A stretch of 64,000 bases of DNA from Pseudomonadota bacterium (GTDB taxonomy: Bacteria; Pseudomonadota; Gammaproteobacteria; Steroidobacterales; Steroidobacteraceae), in assembly GCA_037200975.1 (NCBI GenBank), contig JBBCGI010000001.1, forward strand, positions 1,860,001 through 1,924,000. Direction: 5' to 3'. Made by a program: the position numbers and the translations under genes. Shown here one piece after another: positions 44,781 through 52,691 of the stretch; the stretch's first letter is position 1, and each line of letters begins with the position of its first letter. The notes under the pieces were generated by a model that worked only from the letters and a program-made list of their open reading frames with translations, was not told the DNA's origin and ran no database searches.

Positions 44781-44946
44781 TAGCGGAAGCCCGCAAATCC
44801 TGCCGGCGAGCCCTCGAGCGCAGCCGGCAGTCCTTGGAACGTCGTTTCCTGGAACAAGGCCTGGCAGAGCTCGAAGAATATTTTTCCGGCGGGTGTCGAA
44901 ATGGGAGCCCGCCGTTCGACTGGAAGTAACCAGCAAGGAGAAACGC

Positions 44947-45324
44947 ATGTCCAGATACGTCGATGGATTCGTCCTGCCCCTCCCCAAGAAGAATCTCGCG
45001 CGTTACCGCCGCATCGCCCGCGTGGCCAGCAAAGTCTGGCGTGACCACGGGGCGCTTGAGTACGTCGAGTGCGTCGCCAACCAGCTCACCAGCAAGCACG
45101 ATGGCAAGACTTACACCTCCCTCTTTCCGAAGCTCGCCAGGGCGAAGCCGGGCGAGGTGGTGGTGTTCGCCTGGATCATCTACAAGTCGAAGGCCGACCA
45201 GAAACGCGTCATGAAGAAGGTGATGGCGGATCCGCGCCTCTCAAAGTTGATGGATCCCACCAACATGCCCTTCGACATGAGCCGCATGGCCTGGGCCGGC
45301 TTCAAGCCGATCGTCGAAGCGTAG
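44947..45324 (+). CDS. DUF1428 family protein (YbaA-like)
   Basis: 125 residues from ATG 44947, with AAGGAG well spaced upstream. Family blocks: YVDGFVLPLPKKNLARYRRI, WRDHGALEYVEC, VVVFAWIIYKSKADQKRVMK and PFDMSRMAWAGFKPIVEA. The fold is a ferredoxin-like dimeric barrel; biological role unknown. The 166 bases between hutF and this gene carry no gene I can defend. Confidence 0.9.
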   Translation: MSRYVDGFVLPLPKKNLARYRRIARVASKVWRDHGALEYVECVANQLTSKHDGKTYTSLFPKLARAKPGEVVVFAWIIYKSKADQKRVMKKVMADPRLSKLMDPTNMPFDMSRMAWAGFKPIVEA

Positions 45325-45435
45325 GCAGCGCGAATGAAATACGTGCTTTAACACCCGTAACGCGGTGATCTGAAAATCTGCAGCTGCTGCGAGCGCTCGG
45401 TTTCACGCGCATGCTGCGCTGACGCTTTCTGGAGT

Positions 45436-45769
45436 TGGTGGGCCTGCTTGGATTCGAACCAAGGACCAAGGGATTCACGTTCCCGGAGCGTTTCCGCCCC
45501 GCGTGGACTATCTCTTCACCCTCGAGTGGCCTAACTAGCCACCCGGTGGGGTGCGGGACGCTCTAGCCTGTCATCAAGGGCGCTACGAGCCCCCAGGTAG
45601 TCTCTGCACCTTCCGGAACTGCCGCTCCGGCTTGGCTCAGGATTGCCATGCGCGCTCGATTTCTCACGCGCGAAGGTTTCCCTGAATTCATCCCGTCCAC
45701 TGCGCGCGTTACCGCGCGCAGGCACCTATATAGATGAGTCCCCTGCACTAACCGCTGTGCTACAGGCCC
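45436..45769 (-). tRNA. tRNA with anticodon CAU, split by a group I intron (probably tRNA-Ile2)
   Basis: The 5' exon (45769-45734) starts GGGCCTG, has a D-arm GCAC...GTGC and ends with the anticodon loop CTCAT. The 3' exon (45475-45436) starts AATCCCT, has T-arm CTTGG-TTCGAAT-CCAAG, and ends CAGGCCC-A-CCA with encoded CCA. Joined they give a 76-nt tRNA with perfect acceptor and T stems and anticodon CAU, the intron lying directly after the anticodon U. CAU occurs in Met and in lysidine-modified Ile tRNA; the acceptor sequence and the fact that intron-bearing tRNA-Ile(CAU) genes are known (Azoarcus) favour Ile2. Confidence 0.9.
45476..45733 (-). other. Group I self-splicing intron (258 nt) in the tRNA anticodon loop
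   Basis: On the minus strand the insert has the conserved core of group IC3 introns as I recall it for Azoarcus: a GGGAAACC-like segment, ATGGCAATCCTGAGCCAAGC (P4-P6 region), GGTGCAGAGACTA (P7 5' strand, 45598-45610) and AGAGATAGTCC (P7 3' strand, ATAGTCC at 45505-45511). It follows a U (end of CAU), contains GTG downstream that can pair with CAU as the guide, and ends in G (45476). No endonuclease gene is inside. Confidence 0.88.
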
Positions 45770-45818
45770 GACCGGGCGCGATTGTACCTGCATAACGTCA
45801 AATGCGGCTTGCTTGCAA

Positions 45819-45830
45819 AGTGATATCACT
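45819..45830. promoter_or_regulatory. Palindromic operator upstream of the SPFH/ribbon-helix-helix pair
   Basis: AGTGATATCACT is a perfect 12-bp palindrome, followed two bases on by the related TAGTATCAG. A weak promoter (TTGCTT at 45809, TAGTAT at 45832, 17-base spacing) overlaps it. The encoded ribbon-helix-helix protein is the likely binder. Confidence 0.5.
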
Positions 45831-45876
45831 CTAGTATCAGCGCCGTTCGAGTCAATTCATGTTTGGGAGAACAGAA

Positions 45877-46770
45877 ATGAATGCGCCTGGTGGTACGGAA
45901 GAAGTCGATTTCAAGAGTTACAGCGGCTATCTCGCCCTGCTGCTCGCGGTGGCGGCGCTGGCGGCAATCCCGTTGCACATCTACTTCTCGGTCAACGGCC
46001 CGTCGGGCCATCCGCATCCGCTCGTGATCGTCGGATTGGTGCTGGCCTTCATCCTGCTCATCAAGGGCGTCTACATCCTGCAGCCGAACCAGTCGACGTT
46101 GCTGATGCTTTTCGGCTCGTATCGCGGCACGGACTACAGCACCGGCCTGCGCTGGGCGAGTCCGTTCTACAACAAGACGAAGGTTTCCCTGCGCCTGCGC
46201 AACTTCAACAGCGAGAAGCTCAAGGTGAACGACAAACGCGGCAATCCGATCGAGATCGCCGCCGCGATCGTCTGGAAGGTCAGCGACACGGCGCGTGCGG
46301 TGCTCGACATCGACCACTACGAACAGTACGTGCCTATCCAGGCCGAGTCTGCGCTGCGCCATCTCGCCAATGAGTACTCATACGATCACGTCGACGAATC
46401 GGACGGTGAACTGACCCTGCGCGCCGGCGGCGAGGAGATCATCCGCAAGCTCAAGGCCGAGTTGCAGGATCGCTTCGAGAAGGCCGGGCTGCGCGTCGAA
46501 GATGCGCGCCTCACCCACCTCGCCTACGCGCCGGAAATCGCGGGTGCGATGCTGCGCCGGCAGCAGGCCGAGGCCGTCATCGGCGCGCGCAAGCAGATCG
46601 TGATGGGCGCGGTCAGCATGGTGGAGATGGCGTTGCAGGGCCTCACCGAACGCGGCGTGGTCGAGCTCGATGCCGAGCGGCGCGCCGCGATGGTGTCGAA
46701 CCTGCTGGTCGTGTTGTGCGCGGAGTCCGAGGCGCAGCCCGTCATCAATGCCGGTTCGCTCTATCAATAA
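45877..46770 (+). CDS. SPFH/band-7 domain membrane protein
   Basis: 297 residues from ATG 45877 (GGGAG upstream). Two N-terminal membrane segments (YLALLLAVAALAAIPLHIYF and PLVIVGLVLAFILLIKGVYI) precede an SPFH domain (VNDKRGNPIEIAAAIVWKVS, HYEQYVPIQAESALRHLA) and a C-terminal helical part (AGAMLRRQQAEAVIGARKQI). It resembles a family that forms two-gene units with a small ribbon-helix-helix protein, as here (gene 9 bases downstream). Likely an oligomeric membrane scaffold; function otherwise unknown. Confidence 0.88.
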   Translation: MNAPGGTEEVDFKSYSGYLALLLAVAALAAIPLHIYFSVNGPSGHPHPLVIVGLVLAFILLIKGVYILQPNQSTLLMLFGSYRGTDYSTGLRWASPFYNKTKVSLRLRNFNSEKLKVNDKRGNPIEIAAAIVWKVSDTARAVLDIDHYEQYVPIQAESALRHLANEYSYDHVDESDGELTLRAGGEEIIRKLKAELQDRFEKAGLRVEDARLTHLAYAPEIAGAMLRRQQAEAVIGARKQIVMGAVSMVEMALQGLTERGVVELDAERRAAMVSNLLVVLCAESEAQPVINAGSLYQ

Positions 46771-46779
46771 GGTGGGCGC

Positions 46780-46983
46780 TTGAGCGAGCCCCCCTCCCGG
46801 AAGGCATTCCTGCTGCGCCTCGATCCGGCGGTCGCCGCCGCGATCGAGGCGCTCGCAGCCCAGGAGCTGCGCAGCGTGAATGGACAGATCGAATGGCTGC
46901 TGCGCGAGGCGCTCAGCAAGCGGGGGCGCGCGGTCAGCACCGCGACGCGCACCAATACGCGCCGCATACGGAAAGAAGAGTAG
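46780..46983 (+). CDS. Small ribbon-helix-helix (Arc-like) protein
   Basis: 67 residues from a TTG at 46780 with AAGGTGGG before it. The segment KAFLLRLDPAVAAAIEALAA then SVNGQIEWLLREALSKRG is an Arc/CopG-type ribbon-helix-helix DNA-binding fold, followed by a basic tail (RTNTRRIRKEE). It is co-transcribed with the SPFH gene and probably autoregulates the pair through the palindrome at 45819. Its stop touches the stop of the convergent thioredoxin-like gene. Confidence 0.8.
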   Translation: MSEPPSRKAFLLRLDPAVAAAIEALAAQELRSVNGQIEWLLREALSKRGRAVSTATRTNTRRIRKEE

Positions 46984-48627
46984 TCAGGTCGAGGCGACCG
47001 CGGTGTTGCCAAAACTCTTGCAGCCGGACTCGCTCGCGACATCACCCTTCGATTGCGCGCAGGCCTGTGTCACGTCCGAGCGCAGTTTCGCCACCACGGC
47101 CGCCCGCGCTGGCGTCGTGTTCCACTCGCGCAGCGCCTTGTCGAGGCGGGTCAGCCGCGACAACGTGCGGCGGTGAATGCGATTCGGCCCGTCGAGCTCG
47201 CCGATGACGGCGGCGCCCACCTTCTCGATGGTGGCCGTATCGTCGGGCGACAGGCGCAGCAGCCCGTCGAGGTACTGATAACCCCACTGAAACCGCGACG
47301 CGGGGCCCTTGGCTTTCTGATATGCCTCGCCTAACAACTCGAGCGCGCGCTGGTTGTTGCCCAGGTGTTCTTCCGCATCCGCCAGGTCCCCGAGGTAGTA
47401 ATGCGGTGTATTCGAGGTCGACGCTTCGAGCGCCAGCAGGTCACGCGCACGTTCCCAGTCGTCGAGCGCGATGTAGATGTTGATGGCCGAATTCACCACG
47501 CCCGCGCGCACGTAGGGTTCTTGCTTGGCCGCCAGCATTTTCGTCGCGGTCGCGAGCGCGACGCTGCGCACATCGGTCGGCGTCTTGCCGTCCACCGCGT
47601 ACGCCTTGGCGACGCGGATCTTCATGAGCTGCGCGGCGAGCTGGTCGGCGGGCGCGAACAGCGGGTTCGCGGTGGTCGCATCGCCGATCGCCATCACGCG
47701 CTCACGCAACGCGGGCGCAAGTTGCGGCATCGTCTGGCGGGCGGCTAGATAGAACTCCTTGGGCAGGGCGCGCAGCGCGTCGGCGTTCGCCATCGAAAGC
47801 TCTTTGTTGGCGAGCGATTCGTTGACGCGGACGATGAGCACGGTCAATGCCTTGTCGGCCTTGCCACCCTTCTCCAGGGCCTGCTTCTGCAAGGTGGCCG
47901 CTTCGGCTGCGGCGAGAATGGGGAAACGCGCGCGTTCCTTGGCGAGATCGGCCGGGCACAGCCGCGCGGCGTTCTCGAATGCGGTCTGCAACTTCTCGCC
48001 CGCAAACACGCCGTCGTCTTCGAGATCGAACGCGTGATACGCGAGCCGCCGGCAATCCGTGGCGCCGAGCGGCGCGGCACCTTTCACGGCGAGCTCGAGC
48101 ACGTCCTTCACGGGCCGCACGTCCGCGAGTGCATCGTCGAGCACACCCGCGTACAGCGACAAATCCATGTTGCCGGCGATACGCGTGATCTCGGTGCGGT
48201 CGGGTTTGAAGACCACGACGGTGGGATAGCCAGTCACGCGGAATTCATCGCCATACTTCTGCGCGTCGGGCAGATCGCCATCGAGATACACGTCGACGAA
48301 CATCTTCGATTTCTCGATGAAGTCCGGCCGGCTGAAGACGGCCGACTTCAATTGCTTGCACGGCGGGCACCACTGCGCACCCCAGTACAACATCACGGGC
48401 TTGTTAGCCGCCTGCGCGGATTTGAATGCTGCGTCGACGTCGCCGTTGAACCATGCGATGCCGGGCGCATCTGCGTGGACCGCGGCGAGATCCGTGGCCA
48501 CCGCAGGCGCGGGCACGGGAACCGGCTTCGGAGTCGAGGCGGCATCGCCGCGGCCACACGCCGCGAGCACTGACACAAACATCGTGACGGTCGCCACCGC
48601 GCGCGCGAATGAACTGCCGTGGGCCAT
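46984..48627 (-). CDS. Thioredoxin-like lipoprotein with a long helical C-terminus
   Basis: 547 residues. Lipoprotein signal (VTMFVSVLAAC), then a thioredoxin/DsbD-gamma-like domain at residues 55-165 (NKPVMLYWGAQWCPPCKQLK, GYPTVVVFKPD), then some 370 residues of helical repeats resembling TPRs (YYLGDLADAEEHLGNNQRAL). It probably reduces or assembles envelope proteins with the repeat part binding the partner. Divergent from phoX across 55 bases; no operon partner. Confidence 0.8.
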   Translation of the reverse strand: MAHGSSFARAVATVTMFVSVLAACGRGDAASTPKPVPVPAPAVATDLAAVHADAPGIAWFNGDVDAAFKSAQAANKPVMLYWGAQWCPPCKQLKSAVFSRPDFIEKSKMFVDVYLDGDLPDAQKYGDEFRVTGYPTVVVFKPDRTEITRIAGNMDLSLYAGVLDDALADVRPVKDVLELAVKGAAPLGATDCRRLAYHAFDLEDDGVFAGEKLQTAFENAARLCPADLAKERARFPILAAAEAATLQKQALEKGGKADKALTVLIVRVNESLANKELSMANADALRALPKEFYLAARQTMPQLAPALRERVMAIGDATTANPLFAPADQLAAQLMKIRVAKAYAVDGKTPTDVRSVALATATKMLAAKQEPYVRAGVVNSAINIYIALDDWERARDLLALEASTSNTPHYYLGDLADAEEHLGNNQRALELLGEAYQKAKGPASRFQWGYQYLDGLLRLSPDDTATIEKVGAAVIGELDGPNRIHRRTLSRLTRLDKALREWNTTPARAAVVAKLRSDVTQACAQSKGDVASESGCKSFGNTAVAST

Positions 48628-48682
48628 GGGTGATCTTCCTTACGCTTTGCGCCGAAAGGTCGTCACGTTAGCATGCGCGACC

Positions 48683-50680
48683 ATGAAAGGACCCGTGTTC
48701 GAAACCATACTGGCGGCGCGATTGTCCCGCCGCAGCGTGCTCGCCGGCACTGCTGCGACGGTCGGGCTGGCCGCATATGCGCGGATTCCTACGCAGGGAA
48801 ACTCCGGACTTCCGAATACTTTCAAGAGCATCGCGCCGTACAAGGGCGACGACTTCGTGGTGGCGGAGGGTTATCGCTCGAACGTCATCGCCCGTTGGGG
48901 TGACAGCCTGGTAACCGGCACGCGCGATTTCGACACGCGCGTGATGACGACCACGAAATGGCTGGGGCCTGAAGCGCCCGCCGAGCAGGAGCGGCGCTTC
49001 GGCACCAACGCCGACGCCGTGCAGTTCTTCGGGCTGCGCAAAGGGCGCGCCGGGACGGGCCTGCTCTGCGTCAACCACGAATACGCCAATGGCGAATTGC
49101 TGTGGCCCGGGCATCGCGGCGCGGGCATGCGGCTCGCGGATCGCAAGGCGTGGATGGCGGAACATCCATACGCCGTCGCGTTCCTGCAGGCGGCGCATGG
49201 CGTGGCGGTGATGCAGATCGAGCGCGACAGCCATGGCTGGGCACGCGACACCGGCGGATCCCTGAATCGGCGCATCACGGCCCGGACACCGATGGAAATC
49301 TCGGGACCGGCCCGCGGGCACGCGCTACTGCGGACCAAGGGTGACCCGGAAGGCGTGCGCGTGCTCGGTACATTCGCCAACTGCTCCGCCGGCAAGACGC
49401 CCTGGGGCACCTATCTAACTTCCGAGGAAAACGTCGACGACTACTTCGCGGGCGGCAAGAACTTCAGCAAGCCCGGTGACGACGCCGCGCTGGCGGACGC
49501 CTACCGGCGTTTCACGCTGCGCGAGAACAGCTTCTACGGCTGGGACCACCAGGACCGGCGTTTCGATGCGGAATACGAGCCCAAAGAACCACTGCGCTTC
49601 GGCTGGATGGTAGAGATCGATCCGCACGATCCGAAGTCCGTGCCGCGCAAGCGCACCGCGCTCGGGAGATTCCAGCACGAGGGCGCCAACACCATCGTCG
49701 GCAGGACCGGGCACGTCGCGGCCTACATGGGCGACGACGACAAGTTCGAGTACGTATACAAGTTCGTCACGCGCGATCGCTTCGATCCGAAAAACCCGGC
49801 GGCGAACCGCGACCTGCTCGATCACGGCACGCTGTACGCGGCGCGTTTCGACGCCGACGGCACCGGCGAATGGCTGCCGCTCGTACACGACGAGAAAGGC
49901 CCGCTGAATTCCCGCGCGGGTTATGCGAGCCAGGGCGACGTGGTCATCAAGGCGCGGGCCGCGGCCGACTTGTTAGGCGCGACACCGATGGATCGTCCGG
50001 AGGACGTGGAGCCGAGCCCGGTCACCGGCCGCATCTACGTTGCCTGTACCAAGACCGAGAATCGCGGGCACACCGAAGGCACCACGGAGTGGGAAGGCCG
50101 CACGGTCGACGTGGCCACCAACGCCGCGAATCCGCGCACGGACAACTCCTCCGGCCACATCATCGAAATCGCGGAAGCGGATGACGATGCCACGGCCAGG
50201 AAATTCTCGTGGAATGTATTTCTGCTGGCCGGCGATCCGCGGGAAGGCACGTTCATCGCCGACGCGCGCGAGCTCGCCGCGGCCAATCTCAAGGGCACCG
50301 ACACCTATTTTGCGGGCTACACCCACCGCGCCGACCTGAGCCCGGTGTATTGCCCCGACAATCTCGGCATCGATCCGCAGGGCCGCCTGTGGATAGTTTC
50401 GGATACCGACACACGCGACCGGCCTAACAACGGCTGCTACGTGGTGCCGACCAGCGGTCCGCAGCGGGGGCTTCTGCAGCAACTGGCGAGCGGGCCCACC
50501 GGCTGCGAACTGTCGGGCTGCGAATTCACACCCGACGGACGCACGTTGTTCCTGTCCGTTCAGCACCCGGGCGAAGGCGGCACGCTGGACGATCCTCGCA
50601 GCCATTGGCCGGATGGTAATGGCCTGCCACCGCGTGCCGCCGTCGTTGCGGTTGAACGCGAAGATGGCGCCCCGGTTTGA
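48683..50680 (+). CDS. phoX: PhoX-family alkaline phosphatase
   Basis: 665 residues from ATG 48683. The N-terminus has a Tat-type signal (ARLSRRSVLAGTAATVGLAA), consistent with export of a folded metalloenzyme. PhoX landmarks: LLCVNHEYANGE, the block NCSAGKTPWGTYLTSEEN containing the conserved Cys and metal-binding Glu, GRFQHEGANTI, RPEDVEPSP and DNLGIDPQGRLWI. PhoX uses calcium and iron to release phosphate from organic esters. Such genes are usually PhoB-controlled, but I do not see a clear pho box in the short upstream region. Confidence 0.88.
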   Translation: MKGPVFETILAARLSRRSVLAGTAATVGLAAYARIPTQGNSGLPNTFKSIAPYKGDDFVVAEGYRSNVIARWGDSLVTGTRDFDTRVMTTTKWLGPEAPAEQERRFGTNADAVQFFGLRKGRAGTGLLCVNHEYANGELLWPGHRGAGMRLADRKAWMAEHPYAVAFLQAAHGVAVMQIERDSHGWARDTGGSLNRRITARTPMEISGPARGHALLRTKGDPEGVRVLGTFANCSAGKTPWGTYLTSEENVDDYFAGGKNFSKPGDDAALADAYRRFTLRENSFYGWDHQDRRFDAEYEPKEPLRFGWMVEIDPHDPKSVPRKRTALGRFQHEGANTIVGRTGHVAAYMGDDDKFEYVYKFVTRDRFDPKNPAANRDLLDHGTLYAARFDADGTGEWLPLVHDEKGPLNSRAGYASQGDVVIKARAAADLLGATPMDRPEDVEPSPVTGRIYVACTKTENRGHTEGTTEWEGRTVDVATNAANPRTDNSSGHIIEIAEADDDATARKFSWNVFLLAGDPREGTFIADARELAAANLKGTDTYFAGYTHRADLSPVYCPDNLGIDPQGRLWIVSDTDTRDRPNNGCYVVPTSGPQRGLLQQLASGPTGCELSGCEFTPDGRTLFLSVQHPGEGGTLDDPRSHWPDGNGLPPRAAVVAVEREDGAPV

Positions 50681-50842
50681 CCTTGTTAGAAGAACAGGTT
50701 TCTCGTGCGGGTCCTCGCGCCCAGGGATCGCAAGCGGCTGGCATATCGCCTGGTCAATTCGAACATCAGCGCAATGACGCGCAGCGCGCCTGCGACGACG
50801 CGCGCTATAGGGCGCGTAACCTCTGACCGCCTCGCTAGAATT

Positions 50843-50868
50843 CTCCGGCATTCCGGCCGGAGGATTTC
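50843..50868 (+). promoter_or_regulatory. Hairpin overlapping the ribosome binding site of the oxidoreductase gene
   Basis: CTCCGGC (50843-50849), 6-base loop, GCCGGAG (50856-50862). The 3' arm contains most of the GGAGG ribosome binding site (50859-50863) for the ATG at 50869, so a folded leader would limit translation. Confidence 0.4.
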
Positions 50869-51891
50869 ATGCAGACCGTCCAGCGCCAGTATCAATTACA
50901 CGCCCGCGGCGATGCACCCGCGGAACTGCGCCTCGTCGACGCCCCGGTCAGACAACCTGGCGACACTGAGGTGCTCGTGCGGATGCGCGCGATGTCGCTG
51001 AACCGCCGCGACATCTATGTACGGCGCGGGCAGTACCCGGGTCCGCGGCGGCCGGTGCTGGTGCCGCTGTCCGACGGCGTGGGAGAAGTCGCCGCCATCG
51101 GCGCCCGGGTCATGCGTTTCGCGGCGGGCCAGCGCGTCGCGGGAATCTTCTTTCAGCAGTGGCTGAGCGGGGGGCCGAAGCCCGCGGACATGCTCACTTC
51201 GCTCGGCGGCGCCGTCGACGGCATGTTGTCCGAGTTTGTGACTCTGGATGAGAACGGCCTGGTCGCCGTGCCGGGCTATCTATCCGACGAGGAGGCGGCG
51301 ACGTTGCCCTGCGTGGGCGTGACGGCCTGGAATGCACTCGTCACGCGCGGACGCACGCAGCCCGGAGATCACGTCTTGCTGCAGGGAACCGGCGGTGTTT
51401 CCATTTTCGGCCTGCAACTCGCGCAGGCTCTCGGCGCCCGGCCGATCATCACCAGCTCCGACGACGACAAACTCGCGCGCGCGCGGACGCTCGGCGCGGC
51501 CGCGACGATCAACTATCGCGGCGCGCCGGATTGGGAGAAGGCGGTGATCGAAGCCAGCGGCGGTGGAGTCCAGCAGGCACTCGAAGTCGGCGGCACCGAC
51601 ACGCTCGCCAGGACATTGGCGAGCCTCGCGCTCGGCGGCCACGTCGCGCTGATCGGCGGCCTGAGCAGTTTTGGCGGCGACATTCCCGGCCTGTCGCTCA
51701 TGGGCCGCAACGTCACGGCGTCGGGAGTCTACGTTGGGTCGCGCACGGACTTCGAAGCGCTCAATACCTTCCTGGCGAAGAACCCGTTCAGGCCGCACGT
51801 AGACAAGGTGTTCGGATATGCGGATGCGGCGGCCGCGTATGCCTGGATGGATTCGCAGCAGCTGTTCGGCAAGGTGGTCATCCGTATCTAG
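50869..51891 (+). CDS. Zinc-less MDR alcohol dehydrogenase/quinone oxidoreductase
   Basis: 340 residues of the medium-chain dehydrogenase family: N-terminal GroES-like domain (MRAMSLNRRDIYVRRGQYPG) and NAD(P)-binding Rossmann domain (HVLLQGTGGVSIFGLQLAQA). The structural-zinc cysteines are absent, so it belongs to the quinone-oxidoreductase side of the family. Substrate unknown. Its stop overlaps that of the convergent TMEM175-like gene by three bases. Confidence 0.88.
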   Translation: MQTVQRQYQLHARGDAPAELRLVDAPVRQPGDTEVLVRMRAMSLNRRDIYVRRGQYPGPRRPVLVPLSDGVGEVAAIGARVMRFAAGQRVAGIFFQQWLSGGPKPADMLTSLGGAVDGMLSEFVTLDENGLVAVPGYLSDEEAATLPCVGVTAWNALVTRGRTQPGDHVLLQGTGGVSIFGLQLAQALGARPIITSSDDDKLARARTLGAAATINYRGAPDWEKAVIEASGGGVQQALEVGGTDTLARTLASLALGGHVALIGGLSSFGGDIPGLSLMGRNVTASGVYVGSRTDFEALNTFLAKNPFRPHVDKVFGYADAAAAYAWMDSQQLFGKVVIRI

Positions 51892-52637
51892 CTACCGGCC
51901 ACCGCGAGATGACGCGCCCTGATCCCGTACCACCGGCCCACGAATGCCATCAGCGGCCCTATCAGGAAGTAGATGAGGCCCGGCAGGGATGCCTGGTCCG
52001 TGAACAGCGCCAACGCGACCGAGAGCAGGCAGACGCCCACGTAGACCGCGTTCTCCACCAGCGAGCCGCGCGTCAGCATCAGTTCGGAGGCGTTGAGCCC
52101 CAGCCTCTCGCGCGCGCGCAACGCGTGCAGGTACAGCAGCCCATACAGAGTCCAGGCACCTGCAAAACCCAGGCCGTAGATGACGTAGAGCGTATCCACC
52201 TGCGCGAGCGACTCGAGATGCGGCGCGTCGTGCATCGCCAGGCCGAACAGGTTCACGGTCACCATCGTGAACAGGAACTTGAGTGGATAGACGAAGAACA
52301 ACACCAGCACCAGGATGGCCATGGTGACGACGCGGGTGAATACGTCTTCCATGCCGTAGCGCCGGTGAAAGCGGTAGTGGGCGTTCCAGAAAGTCATCAA
52401 CAGGGCGAAGCAGATGACGAAGGCCGGGAAGCCGCGCACGACGTCGAGCAGCCCTTCGTAAGTGTGCGGGACTTCCAACGCGACGACCAGCAGCGTCACG
52501 GCGAATGCGAATACCGCGTCCGTGAACCCCTCGACGCGCGATACCTCGTTGCCGCGCCAGCGGAACAGCGCCTCGCGCTTCGGTGCGAGCGGCAGGCGGT
52601 CACGCAGGCCGGCATGTCCGGCGGCTCTCTCGTTCAT
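51888..52637 (-). CDS. TMEM175/DUF1211-family membrane protein
   Basis: 249 residues with six membrane segments. The first carries the family motif as RVEGFTDAVFAFAVTLLVVA (usually FSDAV, here FTDAV), and WNAHYRFHRRYG follows the third. Bacterial TMEM175 homologues form tetrameric potassium channels. Encoded upstream of hrpB in the same direction reversed; 54 bases separate it from the hrpB stop. Confidence 0.85.
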   Translation of the reverse strand: MNERAAGHAGLRDRLPLAPKREALFRWRGNEVSRVEGFTDAVFAFAVTLLVVALEVPHTYEGLLDVVRGFPAFVICFALLMTFWNAHYRFHRRYGMEDVFTRVVTMAILVLVLFFVYPLKFLFTMVTVNLFGLAMHDAPHLESLAQVDTLYVIYGLGFAGAWTLYGLLYLHALRARERLGLNASELMLTRGSLVENAVYVGVCLLSVALALFTDQASLPGLIYFLIGPLMAFVGRWYGIRARHLAVAGS

Positions 52638-52691
52638 AAGTGGCTCCCCGCAATTCCGCCTGCATGTTAGCCCATCGCGCGTTGCCCGCGC

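Noticed and set aside
44781-44946. Possible fragment of an alkyltransferase-like protein (LAELEEYFSGG)
   Set aside because: The resemblance covers about ten residues only, there is no continuing frame and no start; not enough to call a pseudogene.
45563-45829. An open frame across the tRNA intron that might encode a homing endonuclease
   Set aside because: It has no LAGLIDADG or other nuclease motif and merely runs through the ribozyme core and the tRNA 5' exon.
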